Made by a program: the position numbers and the translations under genes
Notes under the pieces: generated by a model
What the model saw: the letters and a program-made list of their open reading frames with translations, nothing else
Told to the model about the DNA's origin: nothing
Database searches by the model: none
Assembly: GCF_016905005.1 (NCBI RefSeq)
Contig: NZ_JADIKC010000004.1
Location: forward strand, 186,001 to 250,000
Origin: Dyella kyungheensis
GTDB taxonomy: Bacteria > Pseudomonadota > Gammaproteobacteria > Xanthomonadales > Rhodanobacteraceae
Direction of reading: 5' to 3'
DNA: 64,000 nt
Shown: positions 58,040 through 64,000 of the stretch, one piece after another
Layout: each line of letters starts with the position of its first letter
Position numbering within the stretch: the stretch's first letter is position 1

Positions 58040-58957
58040 TTAAAGACGGTTGGCGGTGGTCCGCTGCCATGCCGGCGGGACGATGGTGCCGTGTCGAAGC
58101 GCCACGATCAGCAGCAGTGCGGAGCAGGCCGAACACACGATCAGCGCGACCACCGATGCTTCCGCACCGAACACGCCGCCGCTCAGCCAGTCCGGGCCGG
58201 TGCGGGTGGAGATCAACCAGCCGTGCGCTTCCGTGCCGGACACCGGGATGCCGAAAAATGTGCCTTGCATCACATTCCATGCCGCATGCAGGCCGATGCA
58301 CGGCCATAGCGAACGGGTGACGTGATAGAGCAAGGCGAGCAGCACGCCCGCTTCGATGGCGATGGCGAGCGAACTCCACAGCGTGGCGCCGGGGTTGAAG
58401 ATGTGGGCGGCACCGAAGAACAGTGCCGAGATGGCCAGTGCCCACCAGGTGCCAAGACCTTCTTCCACGGCACGAAAAAGCACGCCGCGCGTGATGATTT
58501 CTTCGGCGATGCCGGCGCCAAGGCCGGTGGTCAAGACCGCAGGCAACCAGTTCACGGCGGGGTTGGTGCCACTGACGTGATAACTGCCGGCAAGCCAGAG
58601 CACCAGTACCACCGTACTGATCATCAACGCACCCACCAGCAGTCCGGCCATGCCCAGCGTGGGGATGTCGCGTGCGGAGAGCTCTTGCATGCGGCGACGT
58701 TCGATTGCCTTCACCAGGATGGTGTAGGCCACCAGCGCAGGAACTACCCGCATCAGCATATTGCCGATGGCATGCGAGAGCGGCGAGACGCCCGGCGCCA
58801 TGAGGCCCGTGACACTGATGCCAACGGACGTCAGCTTGAACATCGCGATAAGAAGCGCCACGAAGAACACGATGCGACCCATCGGCGAGAACACCACCCA
58901 GCGTTGCCATGGTGTGGCAGTGGCGGGCGTGATGAAGGCGATCTGTGCGGCTGGCAT
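58040..58957 (-). CDS. CPBP-family intramembrane metalloprotease
   Basis: About 305 residues with seven to eight hydrophobic segments. The three active-site motifs are present: EEIITRG (the EExxxR motif), FFGAAH and LHAAWN. ATG 58957 is preferred to 58966 because GGGGGA is seven bases upstream. Family members include bacterial CAAX protease homologues and bacteriocin self-immunity proteins; substrate unknown. The hybrid kinase gene lies 89 bases downstream on the same strand. Confidence 0.88.
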   Translation of the reverse strand: MPAAQIAFITPATATPWQRWVVFSPMGRIVFFVALLIAMFKLTSVGISVTGLMAPGVSPLSHAIGNMLMRVVPALVAYTILVKAIERRRMQELSARDIPTLGMAGLLVGALMISTVVLVLWLAGSYHVSGTNPAVNWLPAVLTTGLGAGIAEEIITRGVLFRAVEEGLGTWWALAISALFFGAAHIFNPGATLWSSLAIAIEAGVLLALLYHVTRSLWPCIGLHAAWNVMQGTFFGIPVSGTEAHGWLISTRTGPDWLSGGVFGAEASVVALIVCSACSALLLIVALRHGTIVPPAWQRTTANRL

Positions 58958-59029
58958 GCGTGTCATCCCCCTGATGGAGTGGGGAGGGTAACAGCCGGGC
59001 GAGGGCTAGTTACAGGGGCATGCATCGGT

Positions 59030-59106
59030 CGCGCACAAGTGCGTTACCTCAGGGGCAGTCGTCCGCAGGAACCTCACCCTTGTGGGAGCGCACTTGTGCG
59101 CGACAG
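59030..59106. repeat. REP-type inverted repeat
   Basis: Perfect 16-bp arms (59030-59045 with 59091-59106), each containing the palindrome GCGCAC-NN-GTGCGC. GTGGGAGCGCACTTGTGCGCGA-type units resemble REP sequences known from Pseudomonas and Xanthomonadales. Located between the CPBP protease start and the end of prfC. Confidence 0.75.
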
Positions 59107-59110
59107 GCCC

Positions 59111-60712
<1,602 letters not shown>

Positions 60713-60759
60713 TGAGGCGAGTCGGCAGGAAGACTAGCCGCCAATGATAGCGTGGAACG

Positions 60760-60824
60760 GCCTGCCGGCCGGGCGGGGCGGCAGCGGGGCCGGCTTTCCA
60801 GGGGCCGGCAACCCGCCGGCAGGC
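60760..60824 (-). terminator. GC-rich hairpins between desaturase and prfC
   Basis: Outer stem GCCTGCCGG (60760-60768) with 60816-60824, and an inner GCCGGC/GCCGGC hairpin (60789-60794 with 60804-60809). Lies just beyond the desaturase stop on the minus strand. No T-run, so termination is only a suggestion. Confidence 0.4.
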
Positions 60825-60835
60825 GGGACTGGCGC

Positions 60836-62005
60836 TCAATTCTGCGCCAGCGGCTCCAGTACCAGCGAGGCCGGCACGGTCTCCGGCCGACCCATCTGGC
60901 GCAACCAGCGGTAGTGCGAAGCGAGGCCGGCGCCAAACGAGGCGTTGGCGTGGTACGGCACGCCGTATTCGCGGCAGGCCGCCTCGACGATCGGGGAGAT
61001 GGCCGGGTAATGGATATGGCTGATGCGCGGGAACAGATGGTGTTCCACCTGGAAATTCAGCCCGCCCACCAGCCAGGTGATCATCCGGCTGTCGCGCGAG
61101 AAGTTCGCGGTGGTCTCCAGCTGATGGATCGCCCACGGTGTGTTCATGCGCCCCGGCTCGCTCGGCGTGGGGAATTCGGTTTCTTCGACCGCGTGCGCCA
61201 ACTGGAACACCAGTGCCAGCTGCAGGCCTGTCAGCACGGCGATCACGGCGTAAAAGAGCAACACCGTGCCGATCGAATGAAACAGCAACGGCAGGCCCAG
61301 AGCCAGCGTGAGGAATACCAGCTTGCCGACGACGAAGACGGCCAGATCCTTGCCGCGCGGGCGCGGAAAGCGGCGCTTGCCGATGCTGCCGGTGATCACG
61401 TCGCGGAAATCGTCATGCAGGTGCCAGCTCACCACGGTCAGGCCATAGAGCGCCCACAGATAGATGTGCTGCCAGCGGTGATGCCAATAGTGCTTTTGTT
61501 GCGGCGCGAATCGCGCCAGCGCACCGAGGTTGATGTCGCTGTCGTAGCCGTCGATATTGGTATGGGTGTGGTGGAAATGCGCATGCTTCCAGTGCCACAC
61601 ATATGAGCTGCCGCCGACCAGATCGAGCGTCATGGCCATGCACTTGTTGAGCCAGCGGCGCTCCGAAAAAGCCTGATGGCCGGCATCGTGCTGGATGTTG
61701 AAGCCGATCTGCGCAGTCGCCACGGCCAGCACGATGCTCAGCAGCAGCCCTTGCCACCAGGCAGTCGCGAAAAACACCAGCAACACATACGACGCCACAA
61801 AGGTCGCCAGGATGATCGCGGTCTTCAGGTAAAGACGCGCACTGTCCCGCTGCTTCAGCCCGCCGTGCTTGAAATAAGCCTCCACGCGCCGTCGCAACTC
61901 ACGCTGAAACACGTTGTCGCCGTTGAACTTGAGCCGATCGGTGGAAGCATCCGCATGCGGGGATCGAGCGGCTTGCGCCGTTCGATGGGAAGACTCAGGG
62001 GACAT
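60836..62005 (-). CDS. Membrane acyl-lipid/acyl-CoA fatty acid desaturase
   Basis: About 389 residues from ATG 62005 (GTG 62014 also possible). The three histidine boxes are QHDAGHQ, HWKHAHFHHTHTN and QVEHHLFP; the Gln in the third box is typical of front-end (delta-6-like) desaturases. Four membrane segments. Introduces double bonds into membrane fatty acyl chains, using a ferredoxin or cytochrome b5-like donor not encoded here. Regiospecificity cannot be told from sequence. Confidence 0.92.
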   Translation of the reverse strand: MSPESSHRTAQAARSPHADASTDRLKFNGDNVFQRELRRRVEAYFKHGGLKQRDSARLYLKTAIILATFVASYVLLVFFATAWWQGLLLSIVLAVATAQIGFNIQHDAGHQAFSERRWLNKCMAMTLDLVGGSSYVWHWKHAHFHHTHTNIDGYDSDINLGALARFAPQQKHYWHHRWQHIYLWALYGLTVVSWHLHDDFRDVITGSIGKRRFPRPRGKDLAVFVVGKLVFLTLALGLPLLFHSIGTVLLFYAVIAVLTGLQLALVFQLAHAVEETEFPTPSEPGRMNTPWAIHQLETTANFSRDSRMITWLVGGLNFQVEHHLFPRISHIHYPAISPIVEAACREYGVPYHANASFGAGLASHYRWLRQMGRPETVPASLVLEPLAQN

Positions 62006-62078
62006 GCCGGGCACTCGGGGGTAAGTGCCTGCATGCTAACGGAAACACCGTAACAGGTTGTTGTAGGCGTCCGCGGAT

Positions 62079-62741
62079 CTAGCCGAGGGTCAGCAGATCC
62101 TCGTAAAAAGCGCCGTACGCTTCGGTCGGGTGAGCGATCTGGATTTCCAGGATCCACAGGCCATCGGCCGGACGCTCGCCGTACTCGCCCAGGTCGCCCG
62201 CCTTGTGCACCGCATGGGGAAAGTCGCTGACGCGATGCCCCTTGATCTCATGGTTGAGGCGCCAGCCCATGGCCTGGGCCTGCTGCTCGGCGAACGCATA
62301 CAGCGCCTCGCCGCTCAGGCCCTCGCGATGCCAGGCATTCGCGGTGACGCGGAAGAGTTCGCGGGCGGCCTCGGCGCAGGCCTGCTGCTGGGGTGCGTGG
62401 CCAATCACGAAGGTGTCGCCGACATCGCCTTCGTGGCCTTCGAACACCAGCCCGAGGTCGATGAAGTAGATGTCGTTCTCGCCCAGCCTGACCGGCTCGG
62501 AGCGCTCGCGGTAGGTCTTGGTGGTGTTGCTGCCGATGCGGATGATCACCGGGTGCCACAGCCGCTCCATGCCCAGCGCGGCGAACACCTCGGCGGCTTC
62601 GGCCTTCGCCTCGTCTTCGCTGATGCCCGGGCGCATGCGCTCGCGGATGCCGTGCAGGGCGGCCCAGCTGCGTTCGCGTGCATGCAGCATGTGTTGGCGG
62701 TCGAAGCGGCCGCCGACCGCTTCCTGGTGAACGGTGTTCAT
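62079..62741 (-). CDS. M24-family metallopeptidase-like protein
   Basis: 220 residues. The pita-bread fold is suggested by RMRPGISEDEAKAEA, IYFIDLGLVFEGHEGDVGDTFVIG (metal-ligand Asp pair), NHEIKGHRVSDFPHA (metal-ligand His) and WILEIQIAHPTEAYGAFYEDLL (ligand Glu region). Shorter than aminopeptidase P and lacking its N-terminal domain; closer to a stand-alone Xaa-Pro-type or creatinase-like domain. Substrate unknown. Starts 16 bases after the DUF1304 stop, so the two form an operon. Confidence 0.85.
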   Translation of the reverse strand: MNTVHQEAVGGRFDRQHMLHARERSWAALHGIRERMRPGISEDEAKAEAAEVFAALGMERLWHPVIIRIGSNTTKTYRERSEPVRLGENDIYFIDLGLVFEGHEGDVGDTFVIGHAPQQQACAEAARELFRVTANAWHREGLSGEALYAFAEQQAQAMGWRLNHEIKGHRVSDFPHAVHKAGDLGEYGERPADGLWILEIQIAHPTEAYGAFYEDLLTLG

Positions 62742-62757
62742 GTGCGGACGAAGCGAC

Positions 62758-63114
62758 TCAGGAAAGCAGGACCAGGACCAGGCCCATCAGCGCAGGCAGC
62801 GCCTGCACCCACAGCACCTTGCGGCTGGCGGTGAAGCCGCCGTACAGCCCGGCCAGCAGCACGCAGACCAGGAAGAACACCACGATAGGCCGTCCGGCCA
62901 CGCCCTGCCACAAGCCCCAGAACAGGCCGGCGGCGAGGAAGCCGTTGTACAGGCCCTGGTTGGCTGCGAGCACCTTCGATTGCTGGGCGAACTCCTCGCT
63001 CAGGCCGAACGCGCGGCGGCCTGAGGGCTTGGTCCACAGGAACATCTCCAGCACCAGGAACCAGACGTGGAGCAGGGCGACGAGGGCGACAACGAGATGG
63101 GCGGTGACGTACAT
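62758..63114 (-). CDS. DUF1304 membrane protein
   Basis: 118 residues with four hydrophobic segments. The pattern YVTAHLVVALVALLHVWFLVLEMFLW, then NQGLYNGFLAAGLFWG, and VCVLLAGLYGGFTA is typical of the DUF1304 family. No function is established for it. First gene of a minus-strand unit with the M24 peptidase. Confidence 0.88.
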   Translation of the reverse strand: MYVTAHLVVALVALLHVWFLVLEMFLWTKPSGRRAFGLSEEFAQQSKVLAANQGLYNGFLAAGLFWGLWQGVAGRPIVVFFLVCVLLAGLYGGFTASRKVLWVQALPALMGLVLVLLS

Positions 63115-63324
63115 CGGCGGCGGCTGGCGGCAAGAGAGGCGGGCAGTGTTGCAGCCCCCGTGCGACGGGGCAATGCGCAGCTAACACTTCCGGCCAATGG
63201 GCGCAGTTCCGGGCGGGGCGTAGGGTCGAACGGCTGGGTCCGAAAGAACGGATCGCCCGCACGGCAGGGACGTCACACCAGGGGAGGGTCTGACCCGGTC
63301 ATTCCTATCTCTGGGAGTCATGCC

Positions 63325-64000
63325 ATGAACAAGCCACTCTGTGCAGGCCTGTGCCTGCTTCTGCTGTTTCCGCTTGCCGCGCTGGCCGATGGACCGTTCG
63401 ACGGCACCTGGAAGGTCGACATGAGCAAGGTGCAGATGCCCAAGAAGCCCGACGTGCTTCTGCTCAAGGACGGCATGTACGACTGCAAGACCTGCGTGCC
63501 GCCGGTGAGCGTCAAGGCCGATGGGCAGGACCACGCGGTCAGCGGGCATCCGTACCTCGATTCGATCGCCGTGCAGGTGGTGGATGCGCACACCGTCAAG
63601 GAAACCGACAAGAAGGGCGGCAAGGTCGTCGCCACCTCGACCACCACCGTGGCGCCCGACGGCAAGATGGCGAAGGTCGATTTCAGCGACAGCAGCAACT
63701 CCAGCGGCGCGCCGGTCACCGGCAGTGCCGAGCTCAAACAGGTGGCTGCCGGTCCGGCCGGTGCGCATGCGATATCGGGCTCCTGGCTCACCGCTGGCAT
63801 GGCCAACATGTCCGACAACGCCACCGAGATCACCTTCAAGGAAGAGGGCGGCACGCTCAACATGAGCGCGCCGACGGGCCAGTCCTATGCCGCGAAGCTG
63901 GACGGCACCGAGGCGCCGTACAAGGGCGACCCCGGCATCAACAGCGTGACGGTGAAGAAGACCGGCGCGCATTCGATGGTGGAAACGGACAAGCGCGACG
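63325..64000 (+). CDS. Secreted protein of unknown function, 3' end cut by the window
   Basis: At least 225 residues; the frame is still open at base 64000. GGGAGTC precedes ATG 63325. A signal peptide (MNKPLCAGLCLLLLFPLAALA) is followed by a region starting DGPFDGTWKVDMSKVQMPKKP, a CKTC motif at about residues 54-57, and a beta-rich body (GSWLTAGMANMSDNATEITF). It resembles proteins seen in Dyella and relatives that have a lipocalin-like GTWK start, but no family was identified with confidence. Divergent from the DUF1304 gene. Confidence 0.75.
   Translation, partial: MNKPLCAGLCLLLLFPLAALADGPFDGTWKVDMSKVQMPKKPDVLLLKDGMYDCKTCVPPVSVKADGQDHAVSGHPYLDSIAVQVVDAHTVKETDKKGGKVVATSTTTVAPDGKMAKVDFSDSSNSSGAPVTGSAELKQVAAGPAGAHAISGSWLTAGMANMSDNATEITFKEEGGTLNMSAPTGQSYAAKLDGTEAPYKGDPGINSVTVKKTGAHSMVETDKRD

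Overview
The window is GC-rich, densely coded chromosomal DNA of a gammaproteobacterium, most likely Xanthomonadales (Lysobacterales) of the Rhodanobacteraceae type (Dyella, Luteibacter, Rhodanobacter). The main reasons are a polysaccharide locus ending next to etfA (in Xanthomonas the variable LPS locus lies between metB and etfA), a fused CysNC, a GTP-type PEP carboxykinase, a MetJ protein with a histone H1-like tail, and the overall gene set. No sequence search was run; family names rest on motifs and general knowledge.

Region 1 (1-8.5 kb) is the right end of an O-antigen or surface polysaccharide locus: a partial GNAT acetyltransferase, a Wzm/Wzt-type ABC exporter, two very large multidomain glycosyltransferases and a convergent methyltransferase. 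By eye its GC is lower than in the rest of the window. Region 2 (8.9-17.4 kb, minus strand) is the electron-transfer-flavoprotein set, ETF-ubiquinone oxidoreductase and etfB-etfA, interrupted by two more polysaccharide genes (a GT2+GT4 enzyme and a RgpF/HAD protein). Region 3 (17.5-23.4 kb) has an amidase and an AlkB-like dioxygenase, then a minus-strand Mla-type lipid transport operon (STAS-permease, ATPase, MCE protein, lipoprotein). A 269-bp inverted-repeat element sits in that operon and supplies the last eight codons and the stop of the ATPase gene.

Region 4 (23.5-32.2 kb) carries cysD-cysNC (sulfate activation), gcvT-gcvH, and a metJ gene fused to a Lys/Ala-rich H1-like tail, preceded by three tandem MET-box-like octamers and a hairpin-rich leader. 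A TonB-like protein and a secreted serine hydrolase follow. Region 5 (32.3-47 kb) holds housekeeping and envelope genes: GMC oxidoreductase, carrier, CBS protein, membrane-anchored GT2, mtgA, hslO, a GAF-GAF-GGDEF-EAL protein, an outer-membrane-like protein, an ECF sigma/anti-sigma/DUF4097 operon and pckG.

Region 6 (47.2-51.9 kb) is a fatty-acid or lipid locus: a TetR repressor divergent from an alpha/beta hydrolase, then fadE and a DUF4442 thioesterase-like gene. Palindromes cover both divergent start codons. Region 7 (51.9-58 kb, minus) is a compact signalling operon: CHASE3-HAMP-GAF hybrid histidine kinase with three receivers, CheR, CheB without receiver, and REC-GGDEF, joined by overlapping starts and stops. 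Region 8 (58-64 kb) has a CPBP protease, prfC, an acyl-lipid desaturase, an M24 peptidase, a DUF1304 protein and the start of a secreted protein cut by the window edge. Dispersed palindromic repeats lie in several intergenic gaps. No tRNA, rRNA or CRISPR array was recognised.
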